From: Molossus alvarezi
Taxonomy: Eukaryota > Chordata > Mammalia > Chiroptera > Molossidae
Length of the DNA: 64,000 bases
Assembly: GCA_037176705.1 (NCBI GenBank)
Contig: CM073898.1
Span: 40,241,488 to 40,305,487 of the forward strand
Direction: 5' to 3'
Under the pieces are notes generated by a model. The model did no database searches. It saw nothing but the letters and a program-made list of their open reading frames with translations, and was not told the DNA's origin. Every line of letters starts with the position of its first letter. Positions within the stretch are counted from its first letter, which is position 1. Below, in pieces: positions 36,417-46,760 of this stretch. The position numbers were made by a program, and so were the translations under genes.

Positions 36417-38469
36417 TTTTTAGCATCTGTATGGATAAGAATATATTTGACTCTATGTAACCAAAGTTTATGTAATTTATTTCCCTACTACCACAGTCGT
36501 ATTTAATTGAAGTACACCAGTTTGATGTCATTGTCAGGTATGATATATTTGAACAAACCCCCCCCCCCCAATTGTTTTTACTATTATAATTCACAAAGTC
36601 CAGAAAAGTAGGATGCAATGTAAATTTTTCCATTGAATAATTCAGATCCTTCTTATGGGGTTGCCACGAAAGGGTCATAAGTATGCTGCAAGACCTGGTC
36701 CCCTCTGCCCCTTGAGAGACAAGGTACCTGGAGATGCCTGATCTCATATGTCTGTCTGTAAATAACTTCATTTACATAATCAGAAAAGCCTAAAAATAAA
36801 ACCCATAGTCAACAGGTGCAATCAGTATGAACAAATTTACTATCCCTTATAAAATTAGCAAGGTCACAGAAAGGCTCTCCTCTGCACACCTGTCTCAGGG
36901 AGAGCTACATAGACTCATCTGCTCAGTGCACAATGGGTCTGAGGAGACACTGGACGAGCAGTCAAGGAGCCCTGTGTAGGAAGTGGCAGTAAAGCAGGTA
37001 GAGATCCTGGCAGGTACAGATCTTAGCAGCAGCCAAGTTTAATCTCACTTCAAACACATAAAGTAGGAAGAATATACACTTTTTCCCCTCTAGGATCCAT
37101 AAAGAAGCCCCCAATTCCCTTCAGTTTGTATCAGTGTGCTATAGGGATATTCTCACTTTCTGTGTACCATGACATGGACAAATTGGGACTCACCCACATA
37201 CTTTAATTTGGAATATATACAAAGCACTAAGAACAACACAAGTTGGCACACAGTCAAAATAATAGTGTTAATGTCTTTTTTACTATAATCCCAAAGGGTA
37301 TATTTCTACCTTACATTGTTTTGTTTCTACCATGACACCACTGCCCAAGTTTTCCTCTTTAAATTTTAGAGGACAATAGACTCAGCACCTCACAAATCAC
37401 TATTTTTAATAGGGGTCCAGTTTAAAAGGAACTTATTAAATTCATCCTGGGAGACTTAGAATGAAGTGTTCTATGATAAAATATGTTGTGCTTGAAATAT
37501 ATTATATCATACAAATAAATATAATAAAATATGTAATAATTTGGGAAGAATAGCATGGAGTAACTAGATATTTGAAGGCAGGACAGTAATTTAGCAGTTG
37601 GAGATAAGATTACTACTTGCAATACCCATTTTTGGATTTATTAGAAAACTTTTATGAACCCAATTAGAGTAGACTAGTGATCAATGTTTAAGTCTCAGAA
37701 GAGATTTATAATAGCTTTTTTAAAAACTATAAAAAGAATAGCTAAGACAACTCCATTTACCTGAACAATTCAATTCCATTCAATTTAACAGATACCTGTT
37801 GAGGATCTATTAAGGGAACAGGCCATGGGATGGTCAAAAGCCTTGAGCACTGTTTGCCAAACATATTACCAATTGCATTACATGAGTTGTATAATAGAAA
37901 GGACAGGATTTCTTTTTCCCAGCTATGCTCCACTTGAGAGACAGAAATATGTCTAACAAAATAAAGTTAAAACCAGATAAAACCTTTTATTGCCTTCTAA
38001 AGATGTTATTTGCATTTTACTTCTCTACAGAAATGGTTTATACAATCTAAGCCTTCTTCAATTACATCAGCTAAGACCTAGCCCTCCACTAAATGAATAT
38101 CCATTCAAGTCTGATTTGGGGACTTCTCTTTTTGTGCCTAATTCCCTTCTTTTCTGACTCCTCCAAGAGCTAAGGCCCTGCTACTTAAGAGGCCTTTTCT
38201 AGCCAAACCAGTTTTCAGGTAAGAACATGCTCTATATTCAAGACAACATGCTAATTTTACCATTGACATTTATACTTTGAATTATATCTTTAAAAATAAA
38301 AGAGTCTACTCTTTAAAGAACTTTACTCCTAAGTAAAATATTGCATTAAAAAAATTCTAGTAAAGGGCTTTTTTAAAATTTAAATTTGATGGCTACCTTA
38401 GCCCAACAATTCAGAAAAATTGTAAAGTACATATTTACCCAAGAAATATCTGGTCAGATGTTATTATTT
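36417..38469. other. Mostly unrecognised sequence
   Basis: It includes a run of 12 C at 36558-36569. The part 37775-37860 loosely resembles an L2 3' end ('gatacctgttgaggatctat'). No coding signal. Confidence 0.35.
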
Positions 38470-38480
38470 AAGAGTAAAAT

Positions 38481-38683
38481 GCCCTGCTAAGTGTGGTTCA
38501 GTTGGTTGGTGGTCCTCTCGTGCACCGAAAGGTGGCCGGTTCGATTCCCATTTAGAGCACATGCGGAGGTTTCTAGTAGGGGCTGTGCAAAGGCAGTTAA
38601 TCAATGTTTCGCCTTCACATGGATGTTTCCCTCTTTCTCTCTCCCTCTCTCTCTAAAAATCAATAAACAACTTTTTTTTAAAG
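38481..38683 (+). mobile_element. tRNA-derived SINE with an intact B box
   Basis: The B box ggttcgattcc at 38538-38548 is perfect. The A box region reads 'tggttcagttgg'. The tail is 'ctaaaaatcaataaacaac' plus T/A. The duplication aagagtaaaat lies at 38470-38480 and 38684-38694. The head sequence differs from the main VES copies, so another tRNA source or subfamily is likely. Confidence 0.88.
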
Positions 38684-38733
38684 AAGAGTAAAATATCAGC
38701 ATCTATAAATATCAGAATCTAAAAATCAATTTA

Positions 38734-38947
38734 TTTTTAATATGTTTTTATTAATTTGTTAGAGAGAGAGGAAAGCAGAGAGAGACAGAAACATTGATGT
38801 GAGAGAGAAATTTAGAGTGGCTGCCTCCTGCATGCCCCCTACTGGGGATCAAGCCCGCAACCCAGGCATGTGCCCTGACCTTGAATTGAACCAGGACCTC
38901 TCAGGCCATGAGATGATGCTCAATCCACTGAGCCACACTGGCTGGGC
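38734..38947 (-). mobile_element. tRNA-derived SINE, variant B
   Basis: On the plus strand it reads T-rich tail, GA-rich tract, 'tactggggatcaagcccgca' and the end 'gagccacactggctgggc'. A 10-bp duplication, aatcaattta, lies at 38724-38733 and 38953-38962. Confidence 0.9.
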
Positions 38948-38962
38948 CTTATAATCAATTTA

Positions 38963-39843
38963 AATACATACACCTCAATCAATAACACTTTTAATCTTCA
39001 CAAATTTTATTGAAAAGTTTGAAACATTGGTAATTAATTTGGTACAAATAAAACATGTTGCTCATGTAAAAACTCTGTTACTTTGATAAAGAAAAGTCAA
39101 ACATTCTTCCTGTCAACAATTATTTTCAAACAAGAACCATCCTTCTTTAAACTGCTTTCGAACATTCCATGTTTTGCTAATGCAAGAAAAATTATTCTTC
39201 CAGTAAGTACATTTTGATGAGACAGAAAGCAGATGCAGAGATTGTTTCCTAAAGCAACAGACTTCCAGACTTTTAAAAAGGTCCATGATTTTCTGATATA
39301 TGGTAAGCTAGTTATTTGCACTAAAAACCCCAAGAGCATTATAAAGTACTTAATTTTCAGTCTTGCATATAAGATTAACTTGCTGATGGACACCTACTAA
39401 TCATTTTCTCTCTACAAAAGAGTTGTGCATCGAATAGAACATACGTTGATTGTGTTGTGCTCCTTGGTAGGAGAAATAAAAGATAAAAGTAGAGAATAAA
39501 AATTTGCAGCACCATCATTCTATTAGTTTGTTATTTTAAAAATATTAGAGGCAAAGTAAGTCTTGTGTATTACTGAAGACTCAGTAGTTTTGATAACAAA
39601 GAGAGTTTTTTTTTTCTCTTTGTTTCACAATGAGTATAAATCTAGTGATCTTTTAAATTCATGTGCAGTTGAGCTATTCAGTCAATTCTCCTCAGATAGC
39701 TGGGAAATACCATTACTCATTCATCAAAGGTATTTTCCTCTCAGCAAATCTTAACTTCATGTCAACTATTCAACAATTGATTTCATCAATTACTTTTCAG
39801 TTGAAGAAAAATGTGCATTCCTTATGCATTAGCCATCCAGTTA
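38963..39843. other. Unrecognised sequence
   Basis: No feature recognised. Confidence 0.35.
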
Positions 39844-40170
39844 AAAAAGAACATTATGCTAAGTGAAATCAGCCAGTCAGGGAAAGACAAGTATTACATG
39901 ATTTCACTCATATATGGAATTTAATGAACAAACTGAACTAATAAGCAAAATAGAGACAGACTCATGGAGAGAGAGTAGGCAGACAACTCCTGTGGGAGGA
40001 AAAGGGTGTTGGGAGGGGTACTGAAAGATTGAACAAAAAAAAAAAAAAGAGAGAAAGATCTCATGGACATGGACAACAATGTGGTGATTTGGCGGAGGGT
40101 GTGGAGGTAGAAGCGGGTATACAGGGGGGATAAATGGTGATGGGAAAAATAGAATAAAAAAATAAAAAGC
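39844..40170 (+). mobile_element. 5'-truncated LINE-1, older subfamily
   Basis: 'gaacattatgctaagtgaaa' is the very end of ORF2. 'gtattacatgatttcactca' and a GGGAGG-rich 3' UTR follow, ending in 'gggaaaaatagaataaaaaa'. The 3' UTR differs from the younger copies. No clear target duplication. Confidence 0.85.
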
Positions 40171-40186
40171 ATGTTTTGTTGCATTA

Positions 40187-40248
40187 TTAAAGCTTCATTC
40201 TTTTATTTATTTATTTATGATTATTTATTTTAAAGCTTCCCTCTTTTA
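40187..40248 (+). repeat. 19-bp direct repeat around a (TTTA)n spacer
   Basis: 'ttaaagcttcattctttta' at 40187-40205 recurs with two changes at 40230-40248. The spacer is a short T/A-rich run. Confidence 0.8.
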
Positions 40249-40370
40249 GATGTAAGAAATATGATTCAGTCATTGAAAGCACACTGCCTTTCAATGTATT
40301 GGGAATAATAACCTTTAATTATTTATAAATAGTTTATCTAGATTTCAAAATTATTTTTCCACTAGATCTT

Positions 40371-40661
40371 TATTTTTTAATTTTTAATTTTTTTATCCTC
40401 ACCTGAGGACATTTTTTTTATTTTTGTTCAGATGGAGTGGGAGGGGAAGATGGGGAGGGAGAGAGAGAGAGAGAAAGAGAGAGCGAGAGAGAGAGAGAAA
40501 CATCGACGTGAAAGGGACACATTGAGTGGTTGCCACCCGCACGACCCAACCAGGGCCAGGGACAAACTGCAACCAAGGTACGTGCCCTTAGCAGGAACTG
40601 AACCCAGGTCTCTCTGGACCACAGGCCGATACTCTAACTGCTGAGCCAAACCAGCCAAGAA
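40371..40661 (-). mobile_element. VES-type SINE
   Basis: The minus-strand tail is 'atcctcacctgaggacattt' and the head ends 'ctgagccaaaccagcc'. It has a long GA repeat. The short duplication tagatctt lies at 40363-40370 and 40662-40669. Confidence 0.92.
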
Positions 40662-40669
40662 TAGATCTT

Positions 40670-41589
40670 CAAAAAAATACTCACTAAAACGTGTTTCTCC
40701 CTGACGATTTTTCAAAAAGACTTATTATGAGCACAATGGGGAGCTTAGAAACTTATCCAAGTGATTAAAAATATTTAGGGCATAGTTATTTGTATACTTG
40801 AGGCCAAAGTACTATTTTGACCTGAGTTCTCTAGATAGTAACCTCAATTCTTTAGCATTATCTAACTATAATTTACCTATATGATGGGGAGAGGTATCTA
40901 TTGCACAGATGAATGTGTGCATATTTTGCTATATAGTTTGTCTAAATCCGAAAAGTAGCATGAATCCTTCTTTTCATATATGGCAAGTGTACTCAGAAAA
41001 TTGTGTGTAGTTTCCCAAAGCAATAATTGAATTAATTATTTTATCGGTAACCATAGGAGTAAGACATATAGAGTAATTATGCTTTATTCAATATATGTAC
41101 ATACATATATCAATATAATGCAGATTGAAAAATAAAATTTCTCTGCTTTGTGATTTCTTTTTAAGAGATCACACCCCAGAGTGTCTGACCTTTTTTAAAC
41201 ATGGTGTAGATGTATCTGTGTCACCATTTCAGTGCTACATTACATTTAGCATCATCCCATGGTTGACATTATGGAATTACAAAACAATGCAGCGCCACAA
41301 GTCACAGATAACTGGTCTTTAAAATGTCTATATAAAAGATCACTTATTGTTTTCCAAATTTAAGGCCTAACATAAACTAAGTACCACCTTATGACCCAGA
41401 ATCTGTCTGTCTTAAATATCTGAAAGATATATGATTCTGGATCATCTCATTCAATTAAATCCCATGAAAGTGTCAAGTGAGAACAGCAGTGTGCAGCCAA
41501 TTCTAAAAATGAGAAGGAGTCTGTGGCCTCAAACTGTCAGAATTGAGAATGGAAGACAGAAAGTTACATAACAATTTTTAATTAATTTA
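40670..41589. other. Unrecognised sequence
   Basis: Nothing recognised. Confidence 0.35.
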
Positions 41590-41790
41590 GCAGTTGTATT
41601 TATGGCACATGTCTATGTGATTTGCTATTATTAACTCACTTAATCTTCAAAACAAGTAAGAAAGATATATTATTATAATTATACAGGTTATTTTAAGTAC
41701 ATTATCCATATCTAAGTGGCTGGCGAGTAGCAAACTGGAATGTGAATCTAGGTTGTGCCACCCTGAGTCCAGCGTATCGGTCCTGTGCCC
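41590..41790 (+). mobile_element. MIR-type SINE
   Basis: 'taactcacttaatcttcaaa', 'attataattatacagg', 'agtggctggcgagtagcaaa' and 'gaatgtgaatctaggttgtg' follow the MIR in order. Confidence 0.75.
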
Positions 41791-42339
41791 CGCTGCTTCA
41801 CTGGTACACACCATGTGATCTGAGCCCTGGGAGCTCACTTGGAGCAACTTACTTTTACCTGAATCGTCACCTAAGAAGTGAGCATTTTCTTCTGAAAGAA
41901 TGCTCGCTTTCTCCTCCTCGGTGTACACACTTGGCAGGATCATTCTGGAGAGTGGTAGGCAGAATAAAGATAACAAATCTAAAGGATGGTCATATTGACT
42001 TTATGAAGGAATTTATTCCCAATAGAGTTTATTTACTTGAGTGAAGTGCATTCTTGTTGGCCACAAAGCAAACCGGAACACTTGAGTGGTAGTCATATTC
42101 TTTGAGATACTGTCTGAAAACATTGAATGAGCCTGTATAGGTGGTAAGAATTGCAGTCTTTATTTGAACAAGGTATGACTCAGAGCCTTTAAGCATAAAG
42201 TAATAAAAAGTAAAGGATGTCTGTATAGCATAGATACAGTCTCAGGCACCCATCAGTTTGACATATAATCCCAGTGTAGTTTAACCACCAAACCAGGAGT
42301 AGGATTCATGCATCGAGCACTAAAATGCCTCAGGCCTTT

Positions 42340-42460
42340 CTACAATTCCTTCAACCTTTTTTCTATCTGCAAGATGGAAATGATGTAACTATTTTCTATA
42401 GATTCTTAGAAAGTTAAATGAGACTTAAGAATTAAGACAATGCATATATACATCTGACAT
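42340..42460 (+). mobile_element. MIR-type SINE fragment
   Basis: 'tatctgcaagatggaaatga' and 'agaaagttaaatgagactta' match the MIR core. Confidence 0.55.
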
Positions 42461-42496
42461 GCTTCCTCACAATTGATTTCTATGATACCTTTTGAC

Positions 42497-42534
42497 AAAA
42501 ACAAACAAACAAACAAAAAACACACAAAAAGAAA
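42497..42534 (+). repeat. (AAAC)n microsatellite
   Basis: A short run of AAAC units. Confidence 0.9.
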
Positions 42535-42834
42535 CATTTATCTGCCAAGAGAACAAGGGAGTCAGATTTTAGAAGGACTGGATTACTAAATACAACCATC
42601 AATATATAAAGGAGGAAAAAACACTATTAAAAAGGATGCCAACTTTATATAAATATGTTCATATTGGAAGAACTGCAATTTATTGACTTGTATCTATAAA
42701 GTTGTGATTTATCTTCAATTACCATTCTTGAAAAAGTTGGGAATGAAATGGTGTGACTAGAGTGGTTTAGGCTTACAGGAAATTTTCAAATTGTCATTTT
42801 GGGGGGTATGAGATACAGTGGCCTTGTTACTTTG

Positions 42835-43125
42835 GTGTTTGTGTTTTAATATGCTGTTGTATTTTGTTTGCTAGTATTTTTTGAGGATTTGTACAACTAT
42901 ATTCAAAAGGGATATTGGTTCATCATTTTGTCTCATTGTAGTGTCTTTGTCTGGTTTTTGGTTTCAAGGCAATGCTGACCTCAGAGAATGAATTATGAAG
43001 TGCTCCCTTCCCCTCTAATTTTAGAGAGTTTGAGAATCATCAGGGTTAAATATTTTTAAAGCATTTGGTAGAATTCACAGTGAAGCTAATTCAATGGATG
43101 AGTTTTAGAATTTTAAAAGTTGATT
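42835..43125 (-). mobile_element. Ancient LINE-1 ORF2, antisense
   Basis: 'gtttgctagtattttttgag', 'tgtctttgtctggtttttgg', 'gcaatgctgacctcagagaa' and 'catttggtagaattcacagt' are the antisense of the RT-domain region. The frame is decayed. Confidence 0.8.
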
Positions 43126-43128
43126 GAT

Positions 43129-43155
43129 GTTAGTTTGGTAACTAACCAAACTAAC
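43129..43155 (+). repeat. Perfect 11-bp inverted repeat with 5-nt loop
   Basis: The arms gttagtttggt and accaaactaac lie at 43129-43139 and 43145-43155. It directly abuts the end of the old L1 fragment. Confidence 0.9.
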
Positions 43156-43323
43156 CATGGTGGGAGTATTTACCAAATGTAAACCATAAATGCTACAAAT
43201 ATGTACCTTTCTTTTTTTTAGTTTTTAGAAAGATGGATGTTAAACATTTATCACCACACCACTGCTTATCTCTACTTCTCCACTAAATTGTATTCTAATT
43301 AACATTTTAAAAATGTTGAGCTC

Positions 43324-43629
43324 CATGCCAAGCAGAAAAAGACAAATATCACATGATCTCACTTATTTGTGGAATGTAATGAACATAACAGTCTGAAGAA
43401 TTGGGTAGACCCAGAGAGGTGGAAGTAGGGTACAGACTGACAACCCTCAGAAGAGGGGTGAGGGGGGGCAAGAGATAAACCACAGAACTTATATGCACAT
43501 ACGCATAACCGATGGACACAGACAACAAAGCCGGGTATGGGGTGGGGGGGGATGGGGAGGAGGGTGTCAATAGGGAAAAAAAAAGAGAAACATCTGTAAC
43601 AAAATAAATTAATAAAAAAATATTTTTAA
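43324..43629 (+). mobile_element. 5'-truncated LINE-1 3' end
   Basis: It starts in the last codons of ORF2 and carries the G-rich 3' UTR and an A-rich tail. The duplication aaaaatgttgagctc at 43309-43323 matches 43630-43644 at 14 of 15 bases. Confidence 0.92.
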
Positions 43630-43644
43630 AAAAATGTTGTGCTC

Positions 43645-45239
43645 TCCCATCGTAAAACTGAAAACAAAAGTACTAACAAAACTCGTGACTCTCAGCTGTT
43701 GTTGTATCTCTCCCCTCTCCTTTGTAGTCAGGAAACTTAAATAAAATATACCCTAGTTTACATCACAGTACACTGCACAATTGAAGGTGATAAATATGTT
43801 TGAATCAACATTCTTCATGCCAGTGAGTGAGATATTTTCATTTAGTACTGGTTGAAGTGTGAATTTATTTGGCAATAGGGATTAAAAGCCTTGAAGATGC
43901 CCCCTGTTTTTTGATTTATTAATGGTATTTTGAGAAATCTATCATAAGAAAATAATCTACATGTAACCAACATTCAACTCATTATTTTTAATAGTGAGTG
44001 TTGGAAACTAAATGTTCAACACTAGGGATATTTCTGAATGAACGATGAAGCACTTATGCAATGTGTAGTCAGTGAAAATAAATTGATCACAACTTTAAGT
44101 ACAAGTTCTAGAAGAAAAAAAGGGACTGGGAGGAAATTTGCTACTATGTTAGAAAGAAGAAAGAACAAAAGCCTTAATGAGGTAAGAGAATACCAAATTT
44201 GTATGAGAGGTAAAATCATAGCATTAATTTAACAGCACAAAGGGATATTTTATACAATTAATATAGTTTGATTAAGCTGTTTGATGGGTGTCCATGGGGT
44301 GAAAGTACTACAGCTTGCAATGTATTAACAAGGGAAATCAGCTACACTGACATTTTTATTGGATTAATTTTTCTTTTCTCCCTAATGCTTTTGTCAACTT
44401 GGCCGAGGAACATTATGTATTTCAAGACATCCTATAGCAAAGTTTATAACAATATCAATAATTTGTGCTAAGAACCCTTTAAAATTTAAGAGTAAAATCT
44501 AACTTGTCTGTTTAGATAGGATAAAATATAAACTTCTGCTTGGTAACTCAGTTTATTTATCTTAGTAGTGTATTTGTAATTATCTTTAAGTAACTATGTT
44601 ATTTCTTTTTATTCACTAAAATTGAAGAGTAGATATCATATTATCACATCCCCTGGAAATTCTTTCTAAGTACGTGGAAGAGATGTAAGACTGAATTTGA
44701 ATAAAGCATTACAAATACATGTGATATTGAATAATCACAAAGAATTTGGTAGTTTTACCCTTGTTTCAGATGTTCTCATTAATTTATTTCACTGTATAGA
44801 AAAGAATGACACATTAAAGGACTAATTCGATGGTTAGCTTTTTTTTAACTTTGAAATCATATCATTAAAATTACTTAGAAACTTGTTTGAATTGTTATTC
44901 AAGCTGCTGTCTATATTTCTAACAGCTTAATGAGATAGAGAGCAACTAATTTTATTTCAAAAAATAGAAAGAGAAAATAAATTATTCCAACTGTTTCATA
45001 TACATTTATTACTTGGTAAATGAGTATCAATACCAGAAAATATCTTCTGCTTCTACTTCCAAGGCCCTACTATATTTATATCTGTCTACATATACATACA
45101 TCTACATATATGTAGATAGAGATAGATATATTTGGAGTTTTTAAAGGCAAACTAGCTTTAAAACAACAATATCCTTCACACATTCAGGGTCTATTGGGTA
45201 TTTTGTTTTGAAAATTAGCATGTTGATTGAGGCACAGAT
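43645..45239. other. Unrecognised sequence
   Basis: A TATC/TACA microsatellite patch lies near 45073-45133. Nothing else that I can name; the 60-67 aa frames look fortuitous. Confidence 0.35.
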
Positions 45240-45332
45240 CACCCACTATCCATCCACTATTCTTTCTTAGTAACAAAATGATAATCTTTTTCTTTGGTAT
45301 AGCAATGTGTTTAGTTAAAAATAATCATTTCC
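45240..45332 (+). mobile_element. Ancient LTR-like repeat, left part
   Basis: 'ttctttcttagtaacaaaat' and 'ggtatagcaatgtgt' belong to a common old mammalian repeat that I cannot name safely. It resumes at 50838 after the full-length L1, so it was the insertion target. Confidence 0.5.
45317..45332 (+). repeat. Left target-site duplication of the full-length L1
   Basis: aaaaataatcatttcc, preceded by 'agtt', gives the TT/AAAA cleavage context preferred by the L1 endonuclease. Confidence 0.97.
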
Positions 45333-45812
45333 GAAGAATGAGAAATGGCGGCGAAGTGAATGGAGGGAACCAGACCGTCTCCCAAGACCAAACTGGATTT
45401 ACAAGGAAAACAAAGGCAAACCTTCAGGAAAGGGCAGCGGAAGGACACCTTGGAGGACCACTTAACCAGAAACACCCACTCAGTCCTGGGCCCTGGAAAC
45501 TCTGTAGCGGGCTAAACTCTCCGCTGAAGCTGCACAGACTCCTGGCCCCCAGGGAACTGGGCAGGACCAGGGAACTTGGCGGGAAATTATTCCCACCGCC
45601 TCCCTTGCCACCCTGCATGGGTCCTCCTAATGCTATAGCCTGCTAAACTCCCCACTGGAGCCACACAGACTCCCTGAGAACAGGGGACTTGGCGGGATTA
45701 AAGTGGGTCCTCCCCGGTGCATCCAAACCCAGGAGAGGGAGCCACAAACAGCAAAACACCAACACCCACTGGGAAAACTTGGCAGACTCCAAAGCCCACT
45801 GTGATAACGAAA
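45333..45812 (+). promoter_or_regulatory. LINE-1 5' UTR, internal promoter
   Basis: This is GC-rich and CpG-rich compared with the flanks. 'agaaatggcggc' at 45341-45352 resembles a YY1 site, which in known L1s fixes the transcription start. A partial tandem duplication is visible: 'gctaaactct' at 45511 recurs as 'gctaaactcc' at 45642, 131 bp apart, followed in each unit by 'cacagactcc' and 'cttggcggga'. Promoter activity is inferred. Confidence 0.75.
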
Positions 45813-46715
45813 ATGGTGAGAAACAGAAACAAAAGCCAAATGAAAGATCAAGAGACCTCTACAGAAGATGAAATAAATGAGGTGCAGTTAAGCAAGTTAA
45901 CAGAACTAGAATTTAGAGCCATGATGTTGCGGAAGCTCAACAGCATGTGTAAGGACATGAGCAACATGAGTAAAGACATAGAAATGTTGAAAATAAACCA
46001 TCTGGAAATGAAAAACCAACAGGAAGAAATGAAGAATGACATATCGGAAATGAAAAACACACTGGAAGGTCTAAAAAGCAGAGTAGGGGAAGCTGAGGAC
46101 CGGATCAGTGAATTAGAAGACAGGCTAGAAGAAATCAACCAATCAGAAAACCAAAAGGAAAAAAAGATTAAAAAACAAGAAGAGAGCTTAAGAGAATTGT
46201 GGGACAACTGGAAACGTAATAATATTCGTATCATAGGAGTCCCTGAGGAAGAAGAAAGTAAGCGAGGGCTAGAGAATATATTCAAAGAAATAGTGACAGA
46301 AAACTTCCCTAATTTGGTGAAGGAAGAAGGCATTCAAGTTCAAGAAGCTCAGAGAGCCCCAAGTAAGAAGAACCCAAACAGGCCCACACCAAGACACATA
46401 GTAATCAAACTGCCAAAAATTCAAGACAAAGAGAGAATCCTAAAAGCAGCAAGAGATAAGCAACAGGTTACCTACAAAGGAACCCCCATAAGGCTCTCAG
46501 CTGACTTCTCACAAGAAACATTACAGGCTCGAAGGGAATGGCATGAAGTAATCAAGGTCATGAAAAACAAGGATATGAATCCAAGACTACTCTACCCAGC
46601 AAGGCTATCGTTCAAAATAGAAGGCCAAATAAAGAGCTTCCCAGACAAAATAAGGCTAAGGGAGTACATTAGCACCAAACCAGCACTGCAAGAAATGTTA
46701 AAAGGACTGCTGTAA
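45813..46715 (+). CDS. LINE-1 ORF1p, RNA-binding chaperone
   Basis: The 300-aa protein is intact. In the family it forms trimers that coat L1 RNA in cytoplasmic particles and act as a nucleic-acid chaperone. Residues about 20-120 are a heptad-rich, charged coiled coil (many EMKN, ISEM and RISELEDRLEE words). An RRM-like core follows, with NNIRIIGVPEEEE at about 137-149, and then a C-terminal domain with TPRHIVIKLPK, AARDKQQV, IRLSADFSQETLQARREW and LSFKIEGQIKSF. I chose the ATG at 45813 because MVRNRNKSQ resembles the short basic start of the family. An upstream in-frame ATG at 45717 would add 32 residues of low-complexity 5' UTR translation. ORF2 starts 45 bp after the stop. Confidence 0.93.
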   Translation: MVRNRNKSQMKDQETSTEDEINEVQLSKLTELEFRAMMLRKLNSMCKDMSNMSKDIEMLKINHLEMKNQQEEMKNDISEMKNTLEGLKSRVGEAEDRISELEDRLEEINQSENQKEKKIKKQEESLRELWDNWKRNNIRIIGVPEEEESKRGLENIFKEIVTENFPNLVKEEGIQVQEAQRAPSKKNPNRPTPRHIVIKLPKIQDKERILKAARDKQQVTYKGTPIRLSADFSQETLQARREWHEVIKVMKNKDMNPRLLYPARLSFKIEGQIKSFPDKIRLREYISTKPALQEMLKGLL

Positions 46716-46760
46716 TTACCAGGAGAAATGGGAAGAAAAACAGAACCACACTAAACAAAA

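Noticed and set aside
45227..45646. 139-aa frame running into the L1 5' UTR
   Set aside because: It starts in flanking DNA and crosses the insertion boundary, so it is not an L1 protein; no family match.
45424..45851. Antisense frames in the L1 5' UTR as an ORF0-like gene
   Set aside because: ORF0 is described for primate L1 only. Here the two frames show no shared sequence or start context that I can support.
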